A stretch of DNA of 28,092 nt from Stramenopiles sp. TOSAG23-2. Taxonomy: Eukaryota; Sar. The position numbers and the translations under genes were made by a program. Below, piece by piece: positions 1-10,700 of the stretch. Numbering within the stretch: the stretch's first letter is position 1; each line of letters begins with the position of its first letter. The stretch lies in the NCBI GenBank assembly GCA_900128395.1, contig LT649408.1, positions 1 to 28,092 on the forward strand. Direction: 5' to 3'. The notes under the pieces are model-generated. The model was not told where the DNA came from, made no database searches, and saw only the letters and a program-made list of their open reading frames with translations.

Positions 1-451
1 GTAAAGTTAAAAAAAGAAGTGGTGGTGCAGTGGTGATGACATCACCATCATCATAGGATGGATTTCCTGGATTCTTGTTGCTCTTAGTGTTGTGGTAGTG
101 CTATTCGTCTTCCAGGAAAGAGGTTGACCAAATGATGCAAAAAATCCCCTCGATTCCTTGGATCATAAGATGTCATATTATATTATATATATATATTGTT
201 TCGTGTTATATATTTGTATGTATTATTTGTATCTACATTACAGCTGTATATATATGTAGTATATTTTATTCAAATTATATATATGCACGCACCTTCGTTT
301 TGTAAAGTTAAAAAAAGAAGTGGTGGTGCAGTGGTGATGACATCACCATCATCATAGGATGGATTTCCTGGATTCTTGTTAGATTACATTACTGTCTTAG
401 TGTTGTGGTAGTGCTATTCGTCTTCCAGGAAAGAGGTTGACCAAATGATGC
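1..451. repeat. Spaced direct repeat, about 140 bp, two copies
   Basis: Positions 1-138 recur at 302-451, about 301 bp downstream. The copies are almost identical except for one small block: copy 2 carries about a dozen extra bases near 391-404. The left copy is cut by the window edge, so the repeat may extend further. Each copy contains a short inverted pair (TTTCCTGGA and TCCAGGAAA) that could form a long-looped hairpin. No open reading frame runs through it. The small indel looks like allelic or old divergence rather than a pure copy. Confidence 0.9.
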
Positions 452-1061
452 TCTGTCCAGCTGTTATAGCATGCCAGGCATGCAAAAAATCAAAAAATTC
501 AAAAGTGGTAGAGCTACCCTACTCAGAACATGAAAGTTAACTTTGTTATAGTACAATGATCCTATAATAGCATGCAATGCTGTAAGTAGTAAATATTATC
601 CACTCGTTACAGCACAGGAACAATATCCACCAATATGGGACCTAGATAGAAATCAATTTGAATACTTACATGATATGATGAACTTAAAATGATTGCATTA
701 AACTTCTTTGAAAATTTTGGAATACATTTACTGAACAAAACTAAATAATAAAATATAAATGATGCATAATTAAAATTATGAGATCTATGCTATGAAATCC
801 TGGAACATCATGTTCCAGGATTTCCAGATTTCCTCTAATAACGGCTTCTATGTAATAGCTTATACATGTACACAGACTAGGATATATGTTCACATACATA
901 AATTATATCCATCAATCAAGTATTTAATGTCATTATTATCAAACGATTTCTTTTTGTAAAACCGTTGAGAAGATATAGAATAACATTTACATATTAAAAT
1001 TGACCATATATACCGACAATATTTACTAACTGAAAAAAAAAGAATATATATATATATACAT
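452..1061. other. Non-coding AT-rich region upstream of the LRR gene
   Basis: No convincing open frame on either strand. It holds a 15-bp palindrome at 469-483 (GCATGCC, one central base, GGCATGC), a perfect hairpin at 795-823, and an (AT)n tract directly before the ATG at 1062. It probably contains the promoter and 5' leader of the downstream gene; I see no recognisable TATA or initiator element that stands out from the AT-rich background. Confidence 0.5.
795..823. repeat. Perfect 13-bp hairpin with 3-nt loop
   Basis: AAATCCTGGAACA is followed by TCA and then its exact reverse complement. It lies in non-coding DNA 240 bp upstream of the LRR gene, so a terminator role is unlikely in a eukaryote. 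The TCCTGGA core echoes the inverted pair inside the 1-451 repeat, which hints at remnants of one mobile or foldback sequence family. Function unknown. Confidence 0.75.
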
Positions 1062-2488
1062 ATGGAGAAACGACATCGGTTGGATCATTTTTTGCAAAAT
1101 CATCATGATTCACCATCATCGAAACTAATAGAAGATGAAGAAAAGAAAATGTCATCATCACCAAAAAGTAGTAATTCAAAAAAGAAAAAGAAAAACAAAG
1201 GCTCGCCTACATCACCTTTATCTCCAAGTGCTAATGATAAAATACGAAATCAACCAAAATGGGCATGGCATCAAAAAAAGAAAGAAGAAAGAAGTCATAG
1301 GAAGCAATTATTTTTATATGAAGGCCCCGAGGATGGTCCTGTAAATTTGCACAACGATGGAGCAGGAGGTAACATGGCATATAGAAGAGAGAAACGAAAA
1401 ATAAGACGTTTAAAATTACATCGAAATCGAAGGCGCTCTTCACCATATTCAAAACATATATCAGAGCAAGATGAAAACCAACAACGAGAATGATGACGAA
1501 GAAGATGATGTCGACATCGTACAAAAAAGTGGCATTACTGGTGGCATTACTGAAAGCAGAGAAGCTGCTATAACAAAACGCCAACACGAGGCACGAGAAT
1601 GATGACGAAGAAGATGATGTCGACATCGTACAAAAAAGTGGCATTACTGGTGGCATTACTGAAAGCAGAGAAGCTGCTATAACAAAACGCCAACACGAGG
1701 CAGACTTAAGACGACAACGAAAACAACGTTTGATGTCAAGGCTGACAGGTGTACCTGGATTCGATGGAAGAATCGGAATTGAAGGCGCTAGGGCGGTGAA
1801 AGATATGCTAACTATGAACAATACATTGACTGAACTAGATATAAGTCACAATGTCATTGGTAATGCAGGCATTAAATTAGTCTGTGAGGGATTGAAAGAT
1901 AATACTGGCTTAGTAGGAATTGATTTAAGCGATTCTAATATAAACGAACAGTGTGGAAGGCATGTCAGTAAAATGTTGAAAGGCCGAGCTGATTTGAATA
2001 TGTCGTTACGATACATGGTCTTTTGGGGTGCTGAAATTGGCCAGACACAAATAAATTTAATTCAAGCTGCATCTGCTAGGCAATGGATAACAATATGGGC
2101 ATATGATGATAATCCGTTGTTTTACATGCCTGATCGTGATGATGATCCAGAAAAAGATGTACGTGAAGTGGAAGAAAAAATAAAAGAAAGACAAGAAGTA
2201 TTGAAAGGTATGTCAAGGTATTTAATGTATCATGAAGATTTTCCATATTGTTGCCGTCAATGTGGTTTAAATGATAATTTTGAAAAGATTGAAAATGTTA
2301 CAATAAGAACAGAATTGCAAGAAGCAGTTGCAAGTGGAAACCAAAAATTGTTAGACAAATTGTTAGATCGTGTAACAGCTGAAAATCATATAGCAAAAGC
2401 AGAAGAGCAGAAGGAGGAGATAAGGGATAAAAGGTCGAAAGGTATTATTGGAGATGATGAATTACCAAATAACATCAAGAAGAAGTGA
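1062..2488 (+). CDS. Leucine-rich-repeat protein with lysine-rich N terminus; reading frame broken
   Basis: Two open segments belong to one gene. The first, from ATG 1062 to the TGA at 1491, encodes a very basic, serine/lysine-rich, low-complexity region. The second is open from about 1592, with its first ATG at 1733, to the TGA at 2486-2488. It holds ribonuclease-inhibitor-type LRR repeats (LTELDISHNVIGNAGIKLV, then a second repeat with GIDLSDSNI), followed by a charged, coiled-coil-like region and a lysine-rich C terminus. The break coincides with a perfect 109-bp tandem duplication (1485-1702). Removing one copy does not alone restore the frame, because the upstream segment is still off by one base, so a second 1-nt indel between about 1411 and 1491 is implied. 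LRR proteins of this type are usually protein-binding scaffolds; the partner is unknown. It could be a pseudogene, but the rest reads cleanly and assembly error is as likely. Confidence 0.6.
1485..1702 (+). repeat. Perfect 109-bp tandem duplication inside the LRR gene
   Basis: 1485-1593 and 1594-1702 are identical and abut with no spacer. The unit encodes an acidic stretch (ENDDEEDDVDIVQKSG and onwards) in one frame. Because 109 is not a multiple of three, the two copies cannot both be read in one frame, so the duplication disrupts the gene. Confidence 0.95.
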
Positions 2489-2624
2489 GAAAAGAGAGAG
2501 TGGAGACCACATTAGACAGAATGTGCATGCTTTGCATTTATTTATAAGTATTATAATGAGGTGGTATTTAAGGTATTATTGGAGATGATGAATTACCAAA
2601 TAACATCAAGAAGAAGTGAGAAAA
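2439..2624 (+). repeat. 55-bp direct repeat of the LRR gene's 3' end
   Basis: 2439-2493, covering the last 16 or so codons and the stop codon, recurs exactly at 2570-2624, offset 131 bp, after 76 bp of unrelated sequence. The second copy is stranded in the 3' flank and would not be translated. Confidence 0.9.
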
Positions 2625-2916
2625 AAATTTGTGGTGTGCGTGCGTAAAGTGTATCTTTGAAAAGGGGAAAGAAGAGAACCCTGCAATTTATAAAATAAAT
2701 AAAAATAGATGTACGAACTTCGTGTTGTACGTACTTCTCTCGTTAATGAAAAACCGCTGCGGGGGGCGTCTTTTTTAAAAAATTGTGAAAAAAATAAAAA
2801 TTTAACGTAATAGACTAGATATATATTATATATATATATTATTTTTTATCATGCATATCATACGAACGTCGTATCAGGGAGAAACCTGATCATATGTGTG
2901 ATATATTTTTATAAGT
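2625..2916. other. Convergent intergenic region
   Basis: AT-rich DNA between the LRR gene (+) and the complex I gene (-). It holds a short GC patch around 2755-2770 followed by poly-T/A, and an (AT)n tract at 2820-2842. No gene seen; it presumably holds 3' UTRs and polyadenylation sites of both genes. Confidence 0.4.
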
Positions 2917-3154
2917 AAAAAGAAATGATAAAGATGCACGAAAAAATTCAACCTCCGCCCTTTTTTTTATTTAAAAAACTCCCATCAAAATATAATATTA
3001 TATATATTTATTACGTATTACTTCATTCTTTTCATAAAAAGAAATGATAAAGATGCACGAAAAAATTCAACCTCCGCCCTTTTTTTTATTTAAAAAACTC
3101 CCATCAAAATATAATATTATATATATTTATTACGTATTACTTCATTCTTTTCAT
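2917..3154. repeat. Perfect 119-bp tandem duplication at the 3' end of the complex I gene
   Basis: 2917-3035 and 3036-3154 are identical and abut. The second copy ends one base before the NDUFS8 stop codon complement at 3156, so the duplicated unit is that gene's immediate 3' flank. A short frame running through copy 2 from 3044 has no recognisable product and is not called as a gene. Confidence 0.95.
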
Positions 3155-3155
3155 T

Positions 3156-3770
3156 TTAACGATATAAATGTTCAGAAGCTAAATTTGCTGCAATCAATGG
3201 TTCCCATCGGTCACCATTTGCAATCAATTTTTCTTTATCGTACAACAATTCTTCATGCGTTTCTGTTGAAAACTCATAATTTGGTCCTTCAACAATAGCA
3301 TCAACTGGGCATGCTTCTGCACAAAAACCACAGTAAATACATTTCGTCATATCAATATCATATTTCGTTGTCCTTCTACTGCCATCAGCGCGCGCCTCTG
3401 CCTCAATGGTAATTGCTTGTGCTGGACATATTGCCTCACACAATTTACAAGCAATGCACCGTTCCTCACCAGATGGATATCTTCTTAAAGCATGTTCACC
3501 ACGGAAACGAGGGGATAATGGACCTTTTTCATGTGGATAGTTAATCGTTGCCTTGTTATCAAAGAAAGCTTCAGTACAAATGACTAAACCTTTAAAAATT
3601 TCATTCATAAACAATACACGACCGAGCCTATCAGCAATCGCATACGCCGAGTTATCCTTTGGCGCAGCATCACATGTTGGTGCAGTTGGTTTAAACGTAC
3701 TCAACGCACGAGTAACAGGTGTTGGGTTCTTTCTAACAACTTGACTAATAACACGACGTCCTAATAACAT
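3156..3770 (-). CDS. NDUFS8: NADH:ubiquinone oxidoreductase 23-kDa subunit (NDUFS8/TYKY/NuoI), mitochondrial
   Basis: This 204-residue protein has the two classic [4Fe-4S] ferredoxin motifs of complex I subunit Nuo[13 protein letters not shown] (C105, C108, C111, C115) and [12 protein letters not shown] (C144, C147, C150, C154). In the family these form clusters N6a and N6b, which carry electrons along the peripheral arm toward ubiquinone. The first 30 or so residues are rich in Arg, Lys and Ser with no acids, as expected of a mitochondrial targeting peptide. I place the start at the ATG complement at 3768-3770; an in-frame ATG 13 codons upstream adds only a Tyr-rich leader. Length and the conserved [15 protein letters not shown] block match the family. 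The gene is convergent with the LRR gene, and its 3' flank is tandemly duplicated. Confidence 0.96.
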   Translation of the reverse strand: MLLGRRVISQVVRKNPTPVTRALSTFKPTAPTCDAAPKDNSAYAIADRLGRVLFMNEIFKGLVICTEAFFDNKATINYPHEKGPLSPRFRGEHALRRYPSGEERCIACKLCEAICPAQAITIEAEARADGSRRTTKYDIDMTKCIYCGFCAEACPVDAIVEGPNYEFSTETHEELLYDKEKLIANGDRWEPLIAANLASEHLYR

Positions 3771-3934
3771 GGTGTTCAACTTTACACTATATATATATCT
3801 ATATATCAATATACAAATATTATTTCCTACTGAATATAATGTTTCTTTTGCACTTTATATATACCTAATATCTGTATCTACAATATGTCTATATATATGA
3901 AACAAACAAATGTATAGTTGTATAATTGTATTGG

Positions 3935-4157
3935 TATATTACTACAACTACATACATTTATAAGGATATTTAACGATCATTACTATATACTGTATATAAA
4001 ACCAACACACACGTGCCCTATTTATTCATTTTTTTATTCTTCATCATATATTACTACAACTACATACATTTATAAGGATATTTAACGATCATTACTATAT
4101 ATAAAACCAACACACGTGCCCTATTTATTCATTTTTTTATTATTATTCTTCATCATC
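3935..4157. repeat. Imperfect tandem duplication, about 112 bp
   Basis: 3935-4046 and 4047-about 4157 align along their whole length. The differences are a short deletion of a TGTATA-like step, one CA dinucleotide, and an added ATT repeat block. Microsatellite-type differences of this sort look like two alleles or an older duplication, unlike the perfect copies elsewhere. It lies upstream of NDUFS8 (-). Confidence 0.85.
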
Positions 4158-5056
4158 ATCTGGCCATCATCATCATTTTTTATAGCCTTTCAGACAGTGT
4201 CGAAAATTGGTGATTGGGAAGGTGATAATGCTATTTTCATATACTATTGGCCAAGGATTCCAAAAACCATCAACTCAAATTGACTGCACCCAAGAACTGC
4301 TGCAGCAACTGCACACACACATAATCTAATTAGACGACTAATAAAAACAAGCTTATTCGTATAGTATTAGATATAGTACTTGTTATATACTAATACCAAC
4401 CAAACTCCTACCATATGATGATATCTCCATTCTAATAACCAATTCGGATTGTAATTGTTAATTGTATCTCAATGCTTATTATAAGAAAATGAATGAACCA
4501 TCATTTTTTATATTTTTATTCTTATACCAAGTAAGGCAAGTACCATCATTTTTACATGATTAGTAGTTTTATTTCATAATAAACTAACAACAAAAAAACA
4601 TTGCAGGTAGAGGAAAAGTGGAGTAAGGCAAGTACCATCATTTTTACATGATTAGTAGTTTTATTTCATAATAAACTAACAACAAAAAAACATTGCAGGT
4701 AGAGGAAAAGTGGAGTAGACATTATTATATAATATAGAAGATATATATATATATATATTGATTTTCACTGAAGAACTTATATATATTTACATATAGTTAT
4801 TAAAAAAAGAGAAGATTTAGATAACGTCAAGATAGAAAATAATATTGTAGATATATATTGTTTATTATTATTGGAATTATTATAATAAGTAGTTAAATAA
4901 TAATAAATAGTTTTAGTATATTATTTATCATATTAGGTATTTGTTAGGTTTTATATTTAGCTTTAATAGTTTTCATTTTTGATTATTCCGTCTTTTTTTC
5001 TTCATAGTTAGACGCATATATACGTATATATTAGTTTTTTATTATAGTAGTTAGTG
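4158..5056. other. Divergent intergenic region between NDUFS8 and NOT2
   Basis: No open frame of note. A somewhat more complex stretch at about 4160-4330 is followed by AT-rich DNA, a 92-bp tandem duplication (4531-4714), an (AT)n tract near 4740, and T-rich sequence running to the NOT2 start codon. Promoters of the two divergent genes must lie here or in the adjacent repeat. I cannot point to a specific element. Confidence 0.45.
4531..4714. repeat. Perfect 92-bp tandem duplication upstream of NOT2
   Basis: 4531-4622 and 4623-4714 are identical and abut with no spacer. They are non-coding and lie about 340 bp upstream of the NOT2 start codon. Confidence 0.95.
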
Positions 5057-6949
5057 ATGTATGGAAATCAGAGACAAGGTAACTTTGCAGGCAATGGTGG
5101 TTATGCGCAACCGCCTGTAAATTATCAACAACCAAACGGTGGATATATGATGCAACAGCAAGCAATGCCACCAGGTATGAATGGCATGAATATGGGAATG
5201 CAACAAAATCGTTATGCTGGAAATAATATGAGACCGGGACAACCATCTTACCAACAGATGGATCCATCCGGTATTAGACCGGGCATGGGTGGCAATGGCG
5301 GTTATGGTAGAGGTCCAATGGATGGCCAACATCAAATGCAACAAATGGGTGGTGCTATGAATAATATGCATGGACAGCCAAATGGTTATATGAATCCAGG
5401 CATGGGACAAAATAATTATCAAAACACTAGAGGATATTACAATGACGGCGGACAGCGCAACAATATGATGGGCGGCAGTGGAAACCCACGGAATCCAATG
5501 CAAGGCAATATTATGGGAAAAGGAAATTTAGGCGGTGGGAGAATGGGAAACGGAGGTATAAATGGTTTTAATAATGGTGGAATGGATGGCGGGTTTAACA
5601 ACTCGGATTTTCCAGCGATAGGTGGCGGGATGATGAATCAAAATGGTGGCATGGGTGTAAATTCATACCAAAACGCATTGCAACATATGCCAGCACCGCA
5701 ACCACCAAAACCAGAGTTCAATATGGACGACGAAGATTTTCCAACGTTAGGCGGACCAGCAAAAAAAAAAGGAGGAGGAGTAGGCGGTGGCGATACTAGT
5801 AGTTCAAAAGATGGCGATAGTGGTGTACCACAGCAACAACAAAATAATTCAGATAATATGAATGAAACGAAGCAAGATGTACAGCGAATGCGGCATAGGC
5901 GTCAAGACCAACCAAATCAACAGCAATACCAGCAACAAGGAATGCCATCAGTGTCACATCAACAACGCCAACCAAATAATCAGCAGCAGCAGCAACGTAT
6001 GACAAACCAGACACAGCAGCGACAGCAGCAAATGTCACAACAACAACGTCAAGTACAACAGCAACAACGTATGCAACAACAACAGGTAGGCAATAGGCAA
6101 GGTGTAAATCAAGCCCCAATTCAATCCAGGCAACAACAACCACCGGCACCGCAGCAACAGGCACCGGGAGTACAGCAAAATTCGTTTAATTCTATACGAC
6201 AGCAGCAACCAATTCAGCAACCTCTTTCCAATGCTAATAATCACAATCAACAGCAGATGAACGATACATTAGCAAGTGGGCAAACAACACAGGGTCAAGC
6301 AGCTCAAGCACAGCAAATGAATGCATTGAAAAATACGTTGATTGATATTGGCAGAGGTTCGCGTGCAGTTGAAAAGAAAGGTTTGAAAGAAAATCGATAT
6401 GGAATATTAGGTTTGTTAGACATTATACAAGGAGGCGATCCCAGTATTAGCATATTATCGCTAGGCTTAGATTTGAAAGAAATATCCCCACAAGCTGGGG
6501 CTAATAGTGGGAAAATGTATGCTCAATTTTCATCCCCATGGTCGAACGAACCGTCAACAAAAGCACCACCATATTTTACACCGTCTTGTTACATGATACC
6601 ACCACCAGCTTTAAAAGCGGGACATTTAAAAAAATTCAATATACAATCATTATTTTACGTATTTTACGCAATGCCACGTGATATCTTGGCAATTTATGTA
6701 AGCAAGGAATTATATCGTCGAAAATGGATGTATAATAAAAAAGCAATGTCGTGGTTTATTCAGGAAGATGGGAAGATGTTACAGTATTTCGATACAAAAT
6801 CATGGAATGTAAAACCTTATAATGGTGGAAACATTTCATTGGACGTTTTAATGGCAAGTATGATGCCAATAAACGAATTACAAATGCAGGAACGACAACA
6901 ACAACAGCAGCAGCAGCAACAACAACAACAAGGTCAACCTCAAAAATGA
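5057..6949 (+). CDS. NOT2: CCR4-NOT complex subunit NOT2 (CNOT2-like)
   Basis: The C-terminal region (residues about 448-610) matches the NOT2/3/5 (NOT box) domain: YGILGLLDII, a DPSISILSLGLDL block, SSPWSNEP, FYVFYAMPRD, then ELYRRKWMYNKK and a YFDTKSWNV segment. In CCR4-NOT this domain pairs with NOT3/NOT5 to form the NOT module bound to NOT1, acting in mRNA deadenylation and decay. Two DFP-type motifs (SDFPAIGGG near 183, EDFPTLGG near 225) resemble the DFPALPG motif of CNOT2, which favours NOT2 over NOT3/5; no NOT3/5 N-terminal coiled coil is present. The first 250 residues are Met/Gly/Asn/Gln-rich, residues about 260-410 are Gln-rich, and the protein ends in a second Gln run. The ATG at 5057 is used; a GTG at 5054 is not credible as a eukaryotic start. 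The product is 630 residues. Confidence 0.92.
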   Translation: MYGNQRQGNFAGNGGYAQPPVNYQQPNGGYMMQQQAMPPGMNGMNMGMQQNRYAGNNMRPGQPSYQQMDPSGIRPGMGGNGGYGRGPMDGQHQMQQMGGAMNNMHGQPNGYMNPGMGQNNYQNTRGYYNDGGQRNNMMGGSGNPRNPMQGNIMGKGNLGGGRMGNGGINGFNNGGMDGGFNNSDFPAIGGGMMNQNGGMGVNSYQNALQHMPAPQPPKPEFNMDDEDFPTLGGPAKKKGGGVGGGDTSSSKDGDSGVPQQQQNNSDNMNETKQDVQRMRHRRQDQPNQQQYQQQGMPSVSHQQRQPNNQQQQQRMTNQTQQRQQQMSQQQRQVQQQQRMQQQQVGNRQGVNQAPIQSRQQQPPAPQQQAPGVQQNSFNSIRQQQPIQQPLSNANNHNQQQMNDTLASGQTTQGQAAQAQQMNALKNTLIDIGRGSRAVEKKGLKENRYGILGLLDIIQGGDPSISILSLGLDLKEISPQAGANSGKMYAQFSSPWSNEPSTKAPPYFTPSCYMIPPPALKAGHLKKFNIQSLFYVFYAMPRDILAIYVSKELYRRKWMYNKKAMSWFIQEDGKMLQYFDTKSWNVKPYNGGNISLDVLMASMMPINELQMQERQQQQQQQQQQQQGQPQK

Positions 6950-7777
6950 TACATGTTACAGATATGATATTTGAAATGTATATTACTAATATATGATTAT
7001 ATATTTTAGTATACATCAACAAATATTATACCAAAATGGAAAAACATATCATATATATATATTTTTTAATGTAATAATTAGAAAGTTTTATTTAGAATTA
7101 AATGGATGAGGTGGTATTAATTATAATATGAAAAACGTGTTGTTTGTTTGATGTTATTAATTGCTGTTTGCAATTGAAATATAATTTTATTTCTGCGTGT
7201 AGGTATTGAAAGTAACTACTTGTGATTAGTGTGTGAATGAATGTCATATATAATGCATTAATAGGATGCATCTAACAAAAATGTACAGTTTTTAGTTTTT
7301 ATAAAAACATCATAATTAATAGTTTAATAGAGTGGAAGGCGAGAGTATAGCGAGAATAGACGCACACGCGAAAAGTTTTTAGATATCATAGGACTTTTTT
7401 TTAAAAAAGATTCAAAATAAATATTTTATGTTTTTTTTAAAACACAAACTGTTTGTTATAAAAATTTATTTTTTATACGACGGTCCCACATATATTTTGA
7501 CCGACACACACAAAAAATTAAAACTCTCTCTTTCAGTTCAACATTTTTTTAATACGAATTCGTAAGCTAGCAGTAGTATAAAAAAAAATTGAGCACGCAT
7601 CCATCATGACTGAAATGACGAACCAACCCATATTCAACAAAAAAAAAAATAGAAGAGTAGCAAAAAACCATAGAAGCAACATTCAAAAGATATGTAAAGA
7701 ACAAACAATAAAGAATATCTTACCATATCAACATAACAGCAACTCAATATTTTGAACACGACAAGAACAAATTCACA
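6950..7777. other. Intergenic region and glutamate synthase 5' leader
   Basis: AT-rich with long T and A runs. A pyrimidine-rich CTCTCTCTTTCAG patch near 7525-7537 could mark a transcription start or a splice acceptor of a leader exon. The last 180 bp is A-rich like a 5' UTR and contains a 49-codon upstream frame. The 10-mer GACGGTCCCA at 7479-7488 recurs at 20599-20608. No other gene seen. Confidence 0.4.
7606..7755 (+). other. Upstream open reading frame, 49 codons, before glutamate synthase
   Basis: ATG at 7606 opens a frame to TGA at 7753-7755. It ends 22 bp before the glutamate synthase ATG at 7778 and lies in another frame. The product would be Lys/Asn/Gln-rich with no recognised domain. 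If transcription starts upstream of 7606 this frame would reduce or regulate initiation at 7778. It may simply be chance in A-rich leader sequence; start-site mapping would decide. Confidence 0.3.
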
Positions 7778-10700
7778 ATGTTAACTATTATATCTTCGTC
7801 AGTGAAAAAAAATGTTTTCAAACAACATGTTCATTTTAAAAAAATCAATAATAACAAAAATGTAATAATAACAACACGTCGTACTATGGCGACAATGAAA
7901 AAATGGAGAGATTATATTAAAGAAAATCCATACTCATATGAACGTGGAGGGGAAGGATATAAGAAGATAGAGGAGATTATAAATAATTTAAGTCATTCGG
8001 AATTGCAAATTTTCGTTAATTTAAGTGGTGCTGCAAAATCATTTGGTTCATTGAGTAAAGAAGCATGGTCCGTAGAACATTTAGGTTTTAATATTGCAAG
8101 AGAAGTTGTCGGTAGACGATTAGGTGTCTCAATGGAAGAAGCACCAGGTCCAAGGTCAAATTCTGGGGAAGGTGGACAGCTAATGGATGATCCAAATTCA
8201 AAAGCATCCATTGTGCAAGTCGCTAGTGGACGTTGGATGGGTGATTCGCCATTGAAATATCTAGCCGATGCAGAAGAGATTGATATCAAAATTGCACAAG
8301 GTGTTAAACCAGGCGACGGTGGACATTTGCCGGGAACAAAAGCTACGCCATTAATTGCGCGTGTGCGCGGTGCAAGGCCTGGAAGAGATTTATATTCACC
8401 ACCACCACACCACGACATTTACTCCGTAGAAGATTTAGCACAACTTATACATGATTTGAGGCAAGTCAATCCTCAGGTAAGAAAAATATGGGTGAAATTA
8501 GCATCACGTAGTGGTGTTGGACCGATTTCATTAGTAGTAGCCAAAGCAGGTGCTGGCGTTGAAGTGACTGGATTTGGTGGTACTGGTGCTGCAAAAGCAG
8601 AGAGCAAACATTTTTATGTAAGAGACAATACACCTGGAATTTTGGAGGTGCGAAATAGTTTAATATCAGAAGGTTTATGGCCAATAGATTTAGCAGCCAG
8701 TGGCCGTATACAAACAGCAGAAGATATCGCACGTGTCGTTTTCATGGGTGCGAATCGTATCAATATGGGCACACCACTCATGCTTGCGAATGGATGCGTG
8801 AAAGCAGATTCTTGTCAAAATGATGATTGTCCAGTAGGTATTGCGACGCAACAAGAGCATTTAATAGAAAAATTCCCAGGAAGGCCAGAAAATGCAATAC
8901 GTTTCCTTTCTTTTCTATCAAAGCAAACCCAACGAATATTTGATCAATATGGATTAGATTTTCATAGTGCACGAGGCCGTGCTGATTTGTTACAAGTTGA
9001 AATGAATGAGTCAATACGTACAGGATTGCCTGAATTTTTGAAGCTGCCGGAGCCTCCAGCATGGGCAGCATCACTATCAAAAACGCAACGTGTACCGCAT
9101 GATTTGTTCGATAAAACAACGGAGCAAAAATTAATTGCAAATATTGCATTGTTACCAGATTCCTTAAACGAAAAAATTGTTTTGAATGAATCTATAACAA
9201 ACAAGCATAGAACGTTTGGTGCATTGCTTTCGAATCATATCGTTCGAAACAAAGATTTTGAAGAGAAAATTAATAAAAATGGATTAAGGATTAATTGTGA
9301 CGGTGTTGGCGGGCTAAGTTTTGGCACTGGATTACCAAAAAACGTTGAATTAGTTGTAGATGGACCGGTTAACCATGGTGTAGGCAAAGCATTAAGTGGC
9401 GGAACAATCATAGCGCAAGTGATGGGCGATCAAGCTGGATATGGTGCTGGAAACGGTACATTGATCACCCGCTCAATCGGCGATCGTGCTGCAATTCGGA
9501 GTTATGAATTAGATGTCTTAGTCGAGACGACTGGTGATATGAGCTCTTGTTACCGTACTGGTGGCCATTTTTTCGTTCTAGGGCATCCATCACATTACAA
9601 TAGCAGTAGTACATTTAAAGTTGGTAATTATAAAAGTATGGATCTATGGTCAAATAACCATGCAATGGGTCCAGGTATCGGTGGCGGTATGGGTGGTGGC
9701 GTAATTGTCCTACCACGTCAATTGCATGAGGAGAATGTATCAAATATGAGATATGCACCATCATTACAAAATGTTTTGCCCCGTGATATGAAACCAGAAG
9801 AGACGCAGTTGCTTGTAAATTTATTGACTCAAGCAAATGGTGCTTTAAAAGATTGCCAGCTGATGGAAGCACTATTAAATGAAGGCGAAACGTTTTTAAA
9901 TAAACATATGGTTGTCCTTGATCCAGTTGCTGCCCAACCAATTGCCAAAGGAAAACATCATCCAAATGTTACATGGAAAAAGCACGAATCAGAGAATTCC
10001 GTATTAGCAATCGATTGGGAAAAAGGAAACGAACGTTCAATGAGTGCCTTGAATATTGCGCAAAGTAAAGGATTTTTCGATGTATTTCAAGAATTAAGCG
10101 GGACAAGTCTTAAAAGAGAAGAATCCAGCGCTTGTGGTGTGCATTTTTTAGGTGCAAAACAAGGATCATCGAAAGAGGTAGTTGACCGGTTGTTACATAG
10201 CTTACATTTAATGGCTCATCGTGCCGGTTATGCTGATCCAAAATCATGTGATGGCGCTGGCATAAATTTAAAAATTGACGCTGAATTCTGGAAAAACAAG
10301 TTCCCAAATTTTAAAGATGTTTTTGAGGACAATAATTATGCCATCGTTGCATCGTTTATTCCAGAGGAAGCAAAAGCGGGGGAGAAATATATCGCGCGTT
10401 TTGAAAAACATTTAATAAATGAAGGTTTGACATTAAGTGCAAAGCGTGAAGTTCCGATGAATAGAGAGCATTTTGGTGTTGTTGCCACTACACAGCAATT
10501 ACCTATCATGCAATTTTTAGTACTGCGTCCAACTGATATGCCCAGTGCTAAATTTGAGGCGGCATTGTTACGATTTCAAACACGCATGGATTATGAAACA
10601 TTAAAATCAACGTGGGACCTAGAGAAAAAACCTTCTATCATATCAGCAGAGCCGGATGGTAATGTTATTTACAAAGGTTTAATGGCTCCAAGCGATTTAG

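Noticed and set aside
1485-1702. Tandem repeats considered as CRISPR or minisatellite arrays
   Set aside because: Each repeat has only two copies of unrelated 90-136 bp units, no spacers and no shared consensus, in a eukaryotic genome.
1231-1821. Minus-strand open frame of 196 codons over the LRR gene
   Set aside because: Shadow of lysine- and acid-rich coding on the plus strand (reverse of GAT/GAA/AAA codons yields Ile/Phe/Ser/Leu); it even runs through the duplicated 109-bp unit.
3044-3298. Plus-strand 84-codon frame
   Set aside because: It consists of the duplicated 3' flank and antisense of NDUFS8; no domain.
5051-5503. His/Ile/Ser-rich minus-strand frame over the NOT2 N terminus
   Set aside because: Antisense of a Met/Gly/Asn/Gln-rich low-complexity region; no independent support.
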